Positions 26,074 to 35,424 of a DNA stretch of 64,000 bases are shown in pieces (position 1 is the first letter of the stretch; every line of letters begins with the position of its first letter). The notes below the pieces were generated by a model, which was not told where the DNA came from, did no database searches, and saw only the letters and a list, made by a program, of their open reading frames with translations. The position numbers and the translations under genes are program-made. Source of the stretch: DMER64 sp041652255 (GTDB taxonomy: Bacteria; Bacteroidota; Bacteroidia; Bacteroidales; UBA932); assembly GCA_041652255.1 (NCBI GenBank), contig JBAZHT010000002.1:23609-87608 (forward strand), written 5' to 3'.

Positions 26074-26657
26074 TGATCACCTCCTTTTTGGGCAGCCTGA
26101 CTGAATGCCCTGTATGCCAGATCCACGGCATCACAAAAAGCCCGGGAACTGATAGTAGCTGCCGTAATGGCGTCCACCTGTCCTCCGTCTTTTGTAACGG
26201 CCAGTTTAAAGGAATCGGGGTTCTTACCCTTGAATTGCAGACTGAAATCGCTTTTTTTCGGGTCCATCTTATCTCCCAGTCCCGGTGTTTCCGAATGTGA
26301 AATTACGGCTGTGTTGTAAATAGTGCCATCGGCCTTAAAGCCTACCATTAAAGTTATGGGACCTCCAAAACCTTTTGTGGTAACGGCTTCTATGGCTGCT
26401 CCGGCAAAAACGCCGGCTTTTGTGGCAGGGTATACAGTCACTGCCCTTCCATCTACAGTTATTTGATAAGCTTCTTCAGCGGGGACATTGTCAAAATCCG
26501 GCAAAACCCCTGCCAGTGCCTGGTTCACTTTTGCGGCCTGTGCATCCGCTATGGGTTGGTATGTCATAAGGTAAACGCCTCCCAGTAAAGCCGATCCTCC
26601 AATACAAATGATCAGCAGGCACAGGAACATGTTTCTAAAATTGGATTCTCTAGCCAC
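26070..26657 (-). CDS. rnfG: Electron transport complex subunit RnfG
   Basis: 195 residues, GTG start supported by AAGGAGG six bases upstream. One N-terminal membrane helix, then a periplasmic FMN-binding domain. The flavinylation site is DAITAATISSRAF: the acceptor Thr of the usual (S/T)GAT motif is present but Gly is replaced by Ala. PGLGDKMDP is the second conserved loop. The flavin relays electrons on the periplasmic face. Overlaps rnfD by 8 bases and rnfE by 4. Confidence 0.95.
   Translation of the reverse strand: MARESNFRNMFLCLLIICIGGSALLGGVYLMTYQPIADAQAAKVNQALAGVLPDFDNVPAEEAYQITVDGRAVTVYPATKAGVFAGAAIEAVTTKGFGGPITLMVGFKADGTIYNTAVISHSETPGLGDKMDPKKSDFSLQFKGKNPDSFKLAVTKDGGQVDAITAATISSRAFCDAVDLAYRAFSQAAQKGGDQ
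26080..26085 (-). promoter_or_regulatory. Shine-Dalgarno site of rnfE
   Basis: AGGAGG within AAAGGAGGTGATCA, six bases before the ATG, nearly fully complementary to a standard 16S rRNA 3' end. It lies inside the 3' end of rnfG. Confidence 0.8.
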
Positions 26658-27693
26658 GACTCACCTCCTTTTGATAAGGTAACGGCTTTATCTTATTAAG
26701 CAAGGGGACCAAAGCGTTCATAAACAAAATGGCAAATGAAACCCCTTCCGGGTAGGCGCCCCAGACACGGATCACCATGGTAACAATCCCAATACCCACA
26801 CCAAAAATGATCATCCCCAGCGGAGACATTGGGGAAGTGGTATAATCGGTAGCCATAAAAACAGCTCCCAGCAACAACCCCCCGGTAAGCAAATGGAAGA
26901 GGGGATCCGCAAATTGGGAAGGATCCGTCAGCCATAGAATGCCCGAGAACAAGGCAACGGTGATCACTATTGATAAAGGAATAACCGGACGTATGACTTT
27001 TCTTATCAGAAGGTAACACAATCCGGCCAGGATGGCAAGAACAGAGGCTTCTCCCATGGACCCGTCAATACGACCGAACAACATGTGCCAATAAGAAAAA
27101 TCATATTGCTGACTCAGTGTTTCCATGCTCATTCCGTTGGCTAGCCCTTCCTTGATAATACCCAGCGGAGTAGCACCCGAAGAGGCGTCCGGCAATTGAC
27201 CCTGAACACCTAACAGGGCTTTGGGAAACTCCCATGTATCAGGTCTGAAAATGCTGTTTGAAACCGTCCAGTTGGTCATCTGGACAGGGAAAGAGATCAA
27301 AAGGAAAACACGGGCTACCAGGGCCGGGTTGAATAAATTGTGACCCAGTCCGCCAAAAGTCATTTTGGCGATACCAATAGCCACTATACATCCTATCAGC
27401 ACCATCCACCAGGGAGACGAGACGGGCAAATTCAGGGCCAGCAATATCCCGGTTACAACGGCAGATAAATCGGTTACCGTTGTTTTCTTTTTCATAAGGT
27501 ACCGGGCAATGAGATGTTCAAGCAGAACACAACCCGCAACCGACACAACCAGAACCAGCAATGCACTAAGCCCTGCAAAATAAACGCTCACCAGAACAGA
27601 AGGCATAAGCGCAATGATCACATCACGCATTATCCTTCGGGTACTGTCTTTACTGTGCAGGTGTGGAGCCGGTGAAATAAGTAGTTTGTCCAT
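26650..27693 (-). CDS. rnfD: Electron transport complex subunit RnfD
   Basis: 347 residues, NqrB/RnfD family, about nine to ten membrane helices. The covalent FMN site SGATPL is intact (in DASSGATPLGIIKEG). GHNLFNPALVARVF and ATDYTTSPMSPLG are family signatures. Forms the membrane core with RnfA/E/G. Starts 1 base after the rnfC stop; the end overlaps rnfG by 8 bases. Confidence 0.96.
   Translation of the reverse strand: MDKLLISPAPHLHSKDSTRRIMRDVIIALMPSVLVSVYFAGLSALLVLVVSVAGCVLLEHLIARYLMKKKTTVTDLSAVVTGILLALNLPVSSPWWMVLIGCIVAIGIAKMTFGGLGHNLFNPALVARVFLLISFPVQMTNWTVSNSIFRPDTWEFPKALLGVQGQLPDASSGATPLGIIKEGLANGMSMETLSQQYDFSYWHMLFGRIDGSMGEASVLAILAGLCYLLIRKVIRPVIPLSIVITVALFSGILWLTDPSQFADPLFHLLTGGLLLGAVFMATDYTTSPMSPLGMIIFGVGIGIVTMVIRVWGAYPEGVSFAILFMNALVPLLNKIKPLPYQKEVSRG
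26664..26670 (-). promoter_or_regulatory. Shine-Dalgarno site of rnfG
   Basis: AAGGAGG followed by TGAGTC and the GTG start; the site decides the GTG start and lies within the last codons of rnfD. Confidence 0.75.
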
Positions 27694-27694
27694 A

Positions 27695-29038
27695 TTATTT
27701 CTTGCGTTTATTTTTCAATGATATGTTTTTGGCCAAACGGATCTGATCCAGCAAAGGAATATGTGCCGGACAGGAATAGAGGCAACACCCGCATTCAATA
27801 CAGTCAAAGACCCTGTTTTCATCCAGTTCTTCGGTTCTCCCGGCGATTGCCAGCTGGTAGAGTAAGTACGGCTGCAATCTCATGGGACAGGCCTGGAAAC
27901 ATTTGGAACACCGGATGCATTCCCCGAGCTCCTGTCTTTTTGTTTCTTTTTCCGTAAAAAGGACAAAGCCGGAGGTGCTTTTCATAACGGGTCCTTCCAG
28001 ATTGGAAACGGATTTTCCCATCATCGGCCCGCCGTTAACTACTTTCGCAAAAGAACGAGACAAATTTCCCTCTTTATCCATGGCCCCTGCTGCAGATAAA
28101 AATTCACGGATAGGCGTTCCAATACGAAACCGGAAATTCCTTTGAATGGAGGGATCAGAAGAACTTACCGTTAAAACATTTGTGATAAGGGGTTTGTGTT
28201 TCTGTACCGCCTCGTAGACAGCATAAGCCGTTCCTACATTCTGTACCACGGCTCCCGTTGATATGGGAAGTGAGAAGGAAGGCACTTTACGCCCCAGGAC
28301 TGCATCTATCAATTGTTTTTCACCACCCTGCGGGTAACGCTTTTTCAAAGGCACGACCTCCCATTGTAAATAATTGGCTGTCAACCTTTTCATCAATTCT
28401 ATGGCCTTGGGCTTGTTTTCTTCTATGCCAATAATCCCGGTCACATCCCCCAAAACACGACGCATCATTTCTCCTCCTATAAGTATTTCCTGGGCATGCT
28501 CTGTCATAAGACGGTAATCCGATGTCAGGTAAGGTTCGCATTCGGCCCCGTTCAGGATCAGGTACTCGGGTTTCATTCCCTCCAGGGGCGTAAGTTTGAC
28601 ATGAGTGGGAAACGCGGCCCCCCCCAGTCCTACAATTCCCGAGTCAGAAATAATTTTAAATATCTCCCGGGGAGTAGCTGTGATCTCGTGCTTGATCTCC
28701 GGAGAACGGTCAATGGCTTCAAGCCATTCATCTCCGTCTGTGTCAATTACAACAGACAACACCTTTTTTCCCAAAAAATCGGGATACGGTGCGACATCGG
28801 CAACTGTACCGCTGACGGAAGCATGAACAGGGGCCGACACGAATCCTGCAGGTTCGGCTATCAATTGACCTGTTTTTACAACATCGCCCTTTTTCACTAT
28901 TGGAACGGCAGGCATTCCCAAATGCTGATTCATTGAAATGACAACCCTTTTTGGGATGTGAAATTCTTCAATGGATTTATCCCTGGAGAATTTACTGTCC
29001 TTAGGATGAATTCCTCCAATTGAAAACGTTTTACTCAT
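27695..29038 (-). CDS. rnfC: Electron transport complex subunit RnfC
   Basis: 447 residues. NADH-dehydrogenase-like domain with the FMN/NADH loop GLGGAAFPTHVKL and NGAECEPYLTSDYRLM, a SLBB segment (GTPIREFLSAAG), then two [4Fe-4S] ferredoxin motifs, CIRCSKCFQACP and CIECGCCLYSCP. It is the cytosolic NAD(H)-binding subunit of the Rnf ferredoxin:NAD oxidoreductase. Overlaps rnfB by 8 bases. Confidence 0.97.
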   Translation of the reverse strand: MSKTFSIGGIHPKDSKFSRDKSIEEFHIPKRVVISMNQHLGMPAVPIVKKGDVVKTGQLIAEPAGFVSAPVHASVSGTVADVAPYPDFLGKKVLSVVIDTDGDEWLEAIDRSPEIKHEITATPREIFKIISDSGIVGLGGAAFPTHVKLTPLEGMKPEYLILNGAECEPYLTSDYRLMTEHAQEILIGGEMMRRVLGDVTGIIGIEENKPKAIELMKRLTANYLQWEVVPLKKRYPQGGEKQLIDAVLGRKVPSFSLPISTGAVVQNVGTAYAVYEAVQKHKPLITNVLTVSSSDPSIQRNFRFRIGTPIREFLSAAGAMDKEGNLSRSFAKVVNGGPMMGKSVSNLEGPVMKSTSGFVLFTEKETKRQELGECIRCSKCFQACPMRLQPYLLYQLAIAGRTEELDENRVFDCIECGCCLYSCPAHIPLLDQIRLAKNISLKNKRKK

Positions 29039-29876
29039 TATTGGTCACTTGTTTTTTTGGTGGAAAATTGATCTCCAGAATGCAACCTGTGGGACAAACG
29101 GCAACGCATTTGCGACACAAACGGCATTTTGCGGGATCTATATACGCCAGATTATCGGCAAAAGTGATGGCTTCAAAGGGACAAGCCTTCACGCACAATT
29201 GGCATCCTATACAACCGACTGAACAGACTTTCCGGGTCACGGCCCCTTTGTCTTTGTTGGCACAGGCCACATAGATCCTGCGACTTTTCGGCCCTTTGGG
29301 TCTTAATTCCAGAATGTTCCTGGGACACGCCTTTACACAGGCCCCGCATGAGGTACATTTATCTTCCACCACTTCCGGAAGGCATGTCTGCGGGTTAATA
29401 TGTATGGCATCAAAGGTACAGGCATCCACGCAGTCACCCAATCCAAGGCATCCGTAAGAACAACCTGTCTCTCCCCCATAAAGATCCGCGGCTACGGCAC
29501 AACGGGGACTGCCGTCATAAGTATTCAAAACAGGCCTTACATCACATGATCCGTTACAACGCAACACCGCCAGTTTTGGGATCTGTTCCTGTACATCCCG
29601 TCCCAGCACGGCAGCCGCTTTTTTCATGGCATCGTTTCCCCCTACAGGGCAAAAAAAGTCGGGATTGTCGGGGTTTTTAACGAAACTTTCGGCAAAAGCC
29701 CGGCAACCGGCATAGCCGCATCCTCCGCAATTTGCTCCCGGTAATACTTCCAGAACCTGTTCTATACGCGGGTCTTCCTGAACTTTGAATTTTTGGGCGA
29801 TCAGATACAACACAACAGCCAACAGCCCGCCCAATAAGCTAAGGCTTAATATCGTGTACAGTAAAGTAGAAGTCAT
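29031..29876 (-). CDS. rnfB: Electron transport complex subunit RnfB
   Basis: 281 residues. N-terminal membrane helix (about 5-27), the [4Fe-4S] module GANCGGCGYAGCRAFAES with a distal Cys, and then four ferredoxin-type cluster motifs: CLGLGDCVDAC, CTSCGACVKACP, CIGCQLCVKACP and CRLCRKCVAVCP. It takes electrons from reduced ferredoxin at the membrane. The start lies 38 bases inside the RseC-like gene, so coupling is likely. Confidence 0.96.
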   Translation of the reverse strand: MTSTLLYTILSLSLLGGLLAVVLYLIAQKFKVQEDPRIEQVLEVLPGANCGGCGYAGCRAFAESFVKNPDNPDFFCPVGGNDAMKKAAAVLGRDVQEQIPKLAVLRCNGSCDVRPVLNTYDGSPRCAVAADLYGGETGCSYGCLGLGDCVDACTFDAIHINPQTCLPEVVEDKCTSCGACVKACPRNILELRPKGPKSRRIYVACANKDKGAVTRKVCSVGCIGCQLCVKACPFEAITFADNLAYIDPAKCRLCRKCVAVCPTGCILEINFPPKKQVTNNE

Positions 29877-30264
29877 TTTGGATACGATCTTTTAACAAAT
29901 ATAGAACAAAATAATAGATTCCTATACTCATTACGGCAATTAAACCCTGGAGCAATTCGGTAAAACCGAAGAGCACCCCTAAGGCAATTGCAACACCCAA
30001 AATGAGGGCAGGCAATGCCATTCCATACCACAAGGCTTTGAATCCCAAACGGGTTCGCATCTCTATGTACACCTGCTGCCCCACGTACGGTTCCCACCCT
30101 GAAGGCTCTTTCAAACGTGTGATCTCTTTGCGCTTTTTTTCACCCAGTGAACAATACCCCCGCGCATGGCATGATGCACATGCCGATTCGGTAAGTATTT
30201 CGGCCTTAAGCGGATCTGTTCCCGTTATGATACCCTTATGCCTGATAACCGAACCCAAACCCAT
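29839..30264 (-). CDS. RseC/SoxR-reducing-system family membrane protein
   Basis: 141 residues. N-terminal part with a CxxC-containing cluster (ACASCHARGYCSLG) followed by two membrane helices (LPALILGVAIALGVLFGF; GLIAVMSIGIYYFVLYLL). RseC_MucC family proteins routinely precede rnfB in Bacteroidales; the family is linked to reduction of SoxR and to envelope stress. Starts 2 bases after the DUF3108 gene and overlaps rnfB by 38 bases. Confidence 0.9.
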   Translation of the reverse strand: MGLGSVIRHKGIITGTDPLKAEILTESACASCHARGYCSLGEKKRKEITRLKEPSGWEPYVGQQVYIEMRTRLGFKALWYGMALPALILGVAIALGVLFGFTELLQGLIAVMSIGIYYFVLYLLKDRIQNDFYFTVHDIKP

Positions 30265-30266
30265 CG

Positions 30267-31121
30267 TTATTTTATTTTACTGGTCAGGGGAAATCTCAGA
30301 TTTTCATAGCCACCCAGTCGCCCTGTAACACGGCCCACAACAACCGGAGATTCAATATATAATGGAACCCTGTTTCTGTCGTCACTAATCCAGAAACGCA
30401 GATCTTCCTTTCCGTCAAAGACCACCCCTGCGACCGTCTGTGCAGAGAATTTCAGGCACCTGAATGTACCCTGGCCCTGTATCCGGATCTCATCCTTCCC
30501 GTCAAACCTCAGGTACAAATCAAAGATCTCTTCATCAATGGCAAACGAGATGGGATAGACATCCCCGGGATTCATGTTGCTGAATTCAAGGTTTCTCAGG
30601 AAATAGAACAGGGTAATGAAATCAAACGTACAGATCCTTCCAGGTAGCAGGGTGTCCTGGACAGAACCGTCTTTCCGGACAATACGGGCATTTATGGAAT
30701 GGTCTCTATTGTAGTGGTAATAATTCTGAATGGTATAATTTCCTTCGTGAACATCCCTCATGAAATAGGTGGGACGCAGGTTGGATTGATTGAACCGGCT
30801 TTCGTAATAATCGTCAACACGGAAGAATGCATTAAAAAAACGAGCCGTTTGCATACGGCCTTTTGCTACATAAAGAGGTTCTTCAGAGGTCTCTGTTTCA
30901 GATATCTCAAGAGAAACTGTCCCGACATCCGTATTTACCACACCCCATTGATAACTGGCAATTATGGTTAGTTTTTCTCCGGGACTGAAGGCCATTTGAG
31001 AAGGGGGGATATCCCGGACCGGTAAACACGGTTTTTCTATTTCCTGTGCGCCGGCAAGGCCACATAAAGTGATCAGGAACAATGTCAGAATGGTGCTCTT
31101 ATAACCCGTCAAAGTTGTCAT
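30267..31121 (-). CDS. DUF3108 domain secreted protein
   Basis: 284 residues with a signal peptide (FLITLCGLAGA-QE). The DUF3108 body is visible: FSPGEKLTIIASYQWGVVNTD, FFRVDDYYESRF, FRCLKFSAQTVAGVVF, LRFWISDDRNRVPLYIE, which is typical of this periplasmic family of unknown function. It overlaps dnaB by 23 bases and precedes the RseC gene by 2. Confidence 0.88.
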   Translation of the reverse strand: MTTLTGYKSTILTLFLITLCGLAGAQEIEKPCLPVRDIPPSQMAFSPGEKLTIIASYQWGVVNTDVGTVSLEISETETSEEPLYVAKGRMQTARFFNAFFRVDDYYESRFNQSNLRPTYFMRDVHEGNYTIQNYYHYNRDHSINARIVRKDGSVQDTLLPGRICTFDFITLFYFLRNLEFSNMNPGDVYPISFAIDEEIFDLYLRFDGKDEIRIQGQGTFRCLKFSAQTVAGVVFDGKEDLRFWISDDRNRVPLYIESPVVVGRVTGRLGGYENLRFPLTSKIK

Positions 31122-32601
31122 TCAGATCATTCATTTGATTCATTCTGGAAGCATACGTAACGGTTTCTCCTGTTGCAAAATCCGGACCACCTTCGTTGAT
31201 ATCCAGAAAACGGATCTCACTACTTCTAAACTGCATCTGGAACTCTCCCACCGCCCCGTTACGGTGTTTTGCCAGGATCACTTCTGCTATACCTTCCAGT
31301 GATCGCCCGCTTTCATCTTCTTTAAATCCGTAATATTCAGGCCTGTAAAGAAATATTACAATATCGGCATCCTGTTCAATGGCTCCCGATTCCCTCAAGT
31401 CACTCAATTGGGGTCTGCGGTTTCCTCCACGTGTTTCCGAGGAACGGTTCATCTGCGAGAGAGCGATTACAGGAACATTCAACTCTTTGGCGATCGCCTT
31501 AAGGGAGCGTGATATGGCTGCCACTTCCTGTTCCCTCATGCCCCGCAATTCAGGAGGTCCGGACATTAACTGCATGTAGTCTATTATCAGCATTTTAACC
31601 CCCATCCCGGCCACCAGACGGCGTGCCTTCGCCCTGAATTCGAAAATAGAAAGGGAAGGGGTATCGTCTATATAAAGAGGGGCTTTGGTAAGATTAATGA
31701 TACGCTGATTGAGCTGTTCCCATTCAAAACTCTTAAGTTTCTTTCCTCCCCGGATCTTTTCCGAGGACAAGCCTGTCTCACTCACCAGCAACCTCTTGAC
31801 CAACTGGGAGTCTGGCATTTCCAAAGAGAAAAAGGCCACGGGTATGTTGTGGTTTACTGCCATATTGCGGGCCATGGTCAGCACGAAAGCAGTTTTTCCC
31901 ATGGACGGTCGGGCTGCAATGACTACCAGATCGGCTTTCTGCCAGCCAAGCGTCATTCTGTCGAGTGAAGTAAATCCTGAAGGTATCCCGCTTAATCCGT
32001 CGTCTCTTGTCTGCACGTCGGATAACTCGTCAAGAACATCTCCCAGGACAGAACGGACCGGACGGGTATCCCTGCGAAGGTTCATCTCGCCCAATTCAAA
32101 AAGCTTCTGTTGGGAAGTGTCCAGCAATTCATCGGCCGGGATTGTGTCATCAAAAGCATCCCGCAAGATCCCGTAGGAAGTGTTGATAAGCTCTCTTTGA
32201 ATGAATTTTTGCGTCAATACCTTGGAATGGTATTCCAGGTGAGAAGCTGCGGCAACCCGCATGGTCAGCTGGCTCAAATAATAAGGGCCTCCTATTTCAT
32301 CCAGCTGTTCATTCTTTTTCAGTTCTTCGGCAACAGTATATATGTCCACCGGATTGTGCGAAGAGACAAGAGCCGATATGGCCGCAAAGATCTTTCTGTG
32401 GGTTTCTTTATAAAAGTATTCCGTTTTAACCGCCCCTACAATATCAAGTGAAGCGTTCGGTTCCAAAAGCAATGCTCCCAGAATGGCTTCTTCAATATCT
32501 ATGGCCTGGGGAGGGACTTTTCCCATGTCCAGACCTACCATTTCTACCTGGGACTGGTTTTTCCCTTTTACATTTCTATTTACCGGTGCACCTTTTGCCA
32601 T
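31099..32601 (-). CDS. dnaB: Replicative DNA helicase
   Basis: 500 residues. N-terminal DnaB domain (about 35-135; PPQAIDIEEAILGALLLEPN) and C-terminal RecA-type motor with Walker A ARPSMGKTAF, Walker B MLIIDYMQLM, and the conserved ALSQMNRSSE and SDLRESGAIEQDADIV segments. Unwinds DNA at the replication fork as a hexamer. No intein. It sits in the middle of a long co-directional run, 14 bases after the aminotransferase gene. Confidence 0.98.
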   Translation of the reverse strand: MAKGAPVNRNVKGKNQSQVEMVGLDMGKVPPQAIDIEEAILGALLLEPNASLDIVGAVKTEYFYKETHRKIFAAISALVSSHNPVDIYTVAEELKKNEQLDEIGGPYYLSQLTMRVAAASHLEYHSKVLTQKFIQRELINTSYGILRDAFDDTIPADELLDTSQQKLFELGEMNLRRDTRPVRSVLGDVLDELSDVQTRDDGLSGIPSGFTSLDRMTLGWQKADLVVIAARPSMGKTAFVLTMARNMAVNHNIPVAFFSLEMPDSQLVKRLLVSETGLSSEKIRGGKKLKSFEWEQLNQRIINLTKAPLYIDDTPSLSIFEFRAKARRLVAGMGVKMLIIDYMQLMSGPPELRGMREQEVAAISRSLKAIAKELNVPVIALSQMNRSSETRGGNRRPQLSDLRESGAIEQDADIVIFLYRPEYYGFKEDESGRSLEGIAEVILAKHRNGAVGEFQMQFRSSEIRFLDINEGGPDFATGETVTYASRMNQMNDLNDNFDGL

Positions 32602-32615
32602 TATTGTATGAGTAT

Positions 32616-33815
32616 TTATTTCAATCTGTCCAATGCCCGCCTAACTATCTGCACGGTCAATTCCAGTTCCTCGCGATTTATACATAACGGCGGAGATATC
32701 CGGAACGCTGTATCACAATATAAAAACCAGTCGGACATTGCTCCTTCTTCCAGCAACAACCTTACCATTTCTTCAGCTTTTCCCTCTTCTCCCAGCTCCA
32801 CGGCCAGTAATAAACCTGCATCCCGAACTTCCCTGACCCGGGGATGTTTTAAAAGCTCTTGCCTGAGATAAGATGCTTTTTCTTCTACCTGACCGGTCCA
32901 GCCTTCTTTCAGTAACACCTGCAAAGCAGCAAATCCGGCTGCACAAGAGACCGGATGACCGCCAAAAGTGGTAATATGTCCCAATACCGGATCCGATTGC
33001 CAGGCTTTCATGAATTCCCGCGAACATACAAGGGCTCCCAAAGGCATTCCGCCACCCAAAGCTTTGGCCAGGGTAACCATGTGAGGTGTCACACCGTACT
33101 TTTGCATGGCAAAAAGGCTGCCTGTACGTCCGAATCCTGTCTGTATTTCATCAAAGATAAGCAAAGTTCCCGTATCAATACAACGTTCTTTCAACAATTG
33201 TAAAAACCCTTTTTTTGGCAGGCGGACTCCGGCTTCTGCCTGTATCGGTTCCACAATGACACAGGCTGTCTGCTTGTCAATTTTTTCCAGATCTTCCGTG
33301 CAATTAAAACGCAATGCTTTAACACCGGGTAAAAGCGGCCTGAAAGAACGGCGGAATGTTTCATTGCCCATCATGCTCAGTGCACCGTGTGTACTGCCGT
33401 GATAAGCATCCCGGAAACACACCATACGGGAACGGCCTGTTATGCGTTTAGCAAGTTTCAGGGCAGCCTCGTTCGCTTCCGAACCCGAGTTGACGAAATA
33501 TACCGAGTCGAGAGGCTCCGGAAGGTTCCGGGTAAGTAATGATGCCAGCAGGACCTGGGGTTTCTGAATGACTTCACCGTATACCATCAGATGCAGGTGA
33601 TCCCTTGCCTGATCTTCAATAGCCCGGATCACTTCTTGTCTGGCATGTCCCACATTACTTACAGAGACACCGGATATAAGATCCACATAACGCTTCCCGT
33701 CAGGCGACAGAAGAAATACCCCCTCTGCTTTTTGGATTTCAATGCCTAACGGAGAGGGGGAAGTTTGCCCCAGATGGGCGTAAAACTGTTCGCGTATAGT
33801 CGGTTTATTCTTCAA
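32616..33815 (-). CDS. Class III PLP aminotransferase (acetylornithine aminotransferase-like)
   Basis: 399 residues. PLP-binding features: NSGSEANEAALKLAK, FRDAYHGSTHGALS, LIFDEIQTGFGRTG and the Schiff-base Lys in TLAKALGGGMPLGA. Related to acetylornithine, ornithine and 4-aminobutyrate aminotransferases, but no arginine-biosynthesis genes are nearby and the substrate cannot be named. The start overlaps the end of the zinc-ribbon gene by 11 bases. Confidence 0.92.
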   Translation of the reverse strand: MKNKPTIREQFYAHLGQTSPSPLGIEIQKAEGVFLLSPDGKRYVDLISGVSVSNVGHARQEVIRAIEDQARDHLHLMVYGEVIQKPQVLLASLLTRNLPEPLDSVYFVNSGSEANEAALKLAKRITGRSRMVCFRDAYHGSTHGALSMMGNETFRRSFRPLLPGVKALRFNCTEDLEKIDKQTACVIVEPIQAEAGVRLPKKGFLQLLKERCIDTGTLLIFDEIQTGFGRTGSLFAMQKYGVTPHMVTLAKALGGGMPLGALVCSREFMKAWQSDPVLGHITTFGGHPVSCAAGFAALQVLLKEGWTGQVEEKASYLRQELLKHPRVREVRDAGLLLAVELGEEGKAEEMVRLLLEEGAMSDWFLYCDTAFRISPPLCINREELELTVQIVRRALDRLK

Positions 33816-34608
33816 ACGCGGGATCTACCAATATTCTGCCACAATATTCGCAAACGATGATCTTTTTACTCATCTTGATATCCAGTTGACGCTGAGGGGG
33901 AATTTTATTGAAACATCCGCCGCATGCGCCACGTTTAACCGTAACAACAGCCAGCCCGTTACGGGCATTGTTCCTGACTTTACCATATGCAGAAAGAACC
34001 CGTGCGTCTATCTGTGACCGGATCTGTTCTGCTTTTTTAAGCAGGGTGTCTTCTTCTTTGGCCGTTTCGCTGATTATATTTTCCAGTTCTTTTTTCTTTA
34101 CTTCAAGGTCTTTCTGCCTCTCGTCATGAGCTTCCTTTGCCTGATCCAAAGTTTCCTTACGGTCTTTCAGCAAAACGGAAAACTCCCGGATATATTTCTC
34201 TGCCAGTTCGGCATCGAGTGTCTGATTTTCAATCTCTTTGGAAAGAGAATCAAATTCCCGGCTGTTTTTCACATTCGTCTGTTGCGCCTCATATTTTGCC
34301 ACCATGGCACGTGCGTTATCGGCGTCGATTCTGCGAAAAGCAATGTCTTTTTCAATATCGCGGATTTCTTTTTGCAGATTTTCCATCCGGGTGGCTAGTC
34401 CTTTGATATCATCTTCAAGGTCCTGGACTTCCAGGGGAAGTTCACCGCGTAACAGATGTATTTTATCTATCTGAGAATCGGTTTGCTGAAGCTGATAAAG
34501 AAGACGAAGTTTATCCTCCATGGTCAGCGTCCCGTCCTGTTCCGCTTTTTGCAGAGCGGTAAATGATCCGGCATCGGTTCCTGCTTGCTTTGTCGTTTTC
34601 TTAGTCAT
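33805..34608 (-). CDS. Coiled-coil protein with C-terminal C4 zinc ribbon
   Basis: 267 residues. A long charged coiled coil (about residues 45-200, rich in E/K/D with heptads) is followed by a C4 zinc ribbon: RGACGGCFNKIPP and VCEYCGRILVDP. This layout is known for small bacterial coiled-coil zinc-ribbon proteins often encoded beside Nif3; a nucleic-acid or secretion-related role has been proposed for some members, none certain here. Follows the Nif3 gene by 15 bases. Confidence 0.9.
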   Translation of the reverse strand: MTKKTTKQAGTDAGSFTALQKAEQDGTLTMEDKLRLLYQLQQTDSQIDKIHLLRGELPLEVQDLEDDIKGLATRMENLQKEIRDIEKDIAFRRIDADNARAMVAKYEAQQTNVKNSREFDSLSKEIENQTLDAELAEKYIREFSVLLKDRKETLDQAKEAHDERQKDLEVKKKELENIISETAKEEDTLLKKAEQIRSQIDARVLSAYGKVRNNARNGLAVVTVKRGACGGCFNKIPPQRQLDIKMSKKIIVCEYCGRILVDPAFEE

Positions 34609-34623
34609 AATAGTATTGATAAC

Positions 34624-35424
34624 TTAATAAAATCGAATGGGATTGGTATTGATACGTGTTTTGCGAACGGCAAAGGTAGGGAATTTTTTTCTAAGCACAC
34701 GGCATACCTCATCCTGTACACCCGCCTCTGATTCATAATGTCCGGCATCAACCAGCATCATTTTGGGAATCGTTTCAAAATAAGCATGATAGCTGAAATC
34801 TGCGCTTACAAAAACCTGCGCCCCGGAACGCATGGCATCTGCGATCAGTGATGATCCGCTGCCTCCGCATAAAGCCACCCTTGATAGTATCGGATGGAAT
34901 ATTTCAGACCCTTTTAACACAGGTGTATGGAAAATTTTTTTTACCAAATCCAGGAACTTTTCTGTCGGTATAGGTTCAGGCAGATCGCCAACTACACCCA
35001 GTCCGCAGGGTTCCGTGTTGTTTTCACAGATTTTATCAAGAGACAAAATGGAAACATTTATCAGCGACAGGGCACGGGCCATTGCTCCGCTGACACCATC
35101 CATGATCTTGTCTGCATTGGTATGCATGGAATACACCAACAGGTTTTTACGTATGGCCAGAGCAACTGTTTGCTCCACGGGAGATATATCACGTATATGC
35201 TTAAGGCCCCTGAAAATGAGGGGATGGTGGGAAACGATCATGTTCAGACCCTCCGCCATAGCTTCTTCCAGGATCTCTTTGGTACAATCCAGGCAAACGA
35301 GGACACCGGTTACCGGGGTATCGGGATGCCCTATACAAAGTCCGGAATTATCCCAATCTTCCTGTAACCCGGGGGGTGCCCATTGTTCCAGGATTTCAAT
35401 TATGTCAGACGCTTTTAAGTTCAT
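34624..35424 (-). CDS. Nif3-like dinuclear metal protein (compact form)
   Basis: 266 residues. NIF3/YbgI family (GTP cyclohydrolase I type 2-like): N-terminal GLQEDWDNSGLCIGHP, the metal-binding IVSHHPLIFRGLKH, VYSMHTNADKIMDGV, and the C-terminal LVDAGHYESEAGV. These supply the His/Asp/Glu ligands of the dinuclear site. At 266 residues it lacks the inserted CutA-like domain that brings many Bacteroidota homologues to about 365. The true function is unsettled. It overlaps merR by 4 bases. Confidence 0.92.
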   Translation of the reverse strand: MNLKASDIIEILEQWAPPGLQEDWDNSGLCIGHPDTPVTGVLVCLDCTKEILEEAMAEGLNMIVSHHPLIFRGLKHIRDISPVEQTVALAIRKNLLVYSMHTNADKIMDGVSGAMARALSLINVSILSLDKICENNTEPCGLGVVGDLPEPIPTEKFLDLVKKIFHTPVLKGSEIFHPILSRVALCGGSGSSLIADAMRSGAQVFVSADFSYHAYFETIPKMMLVDAGHYESEAGVQDEVCRVLRKKFPTFAVRKTRINTNPIRFY

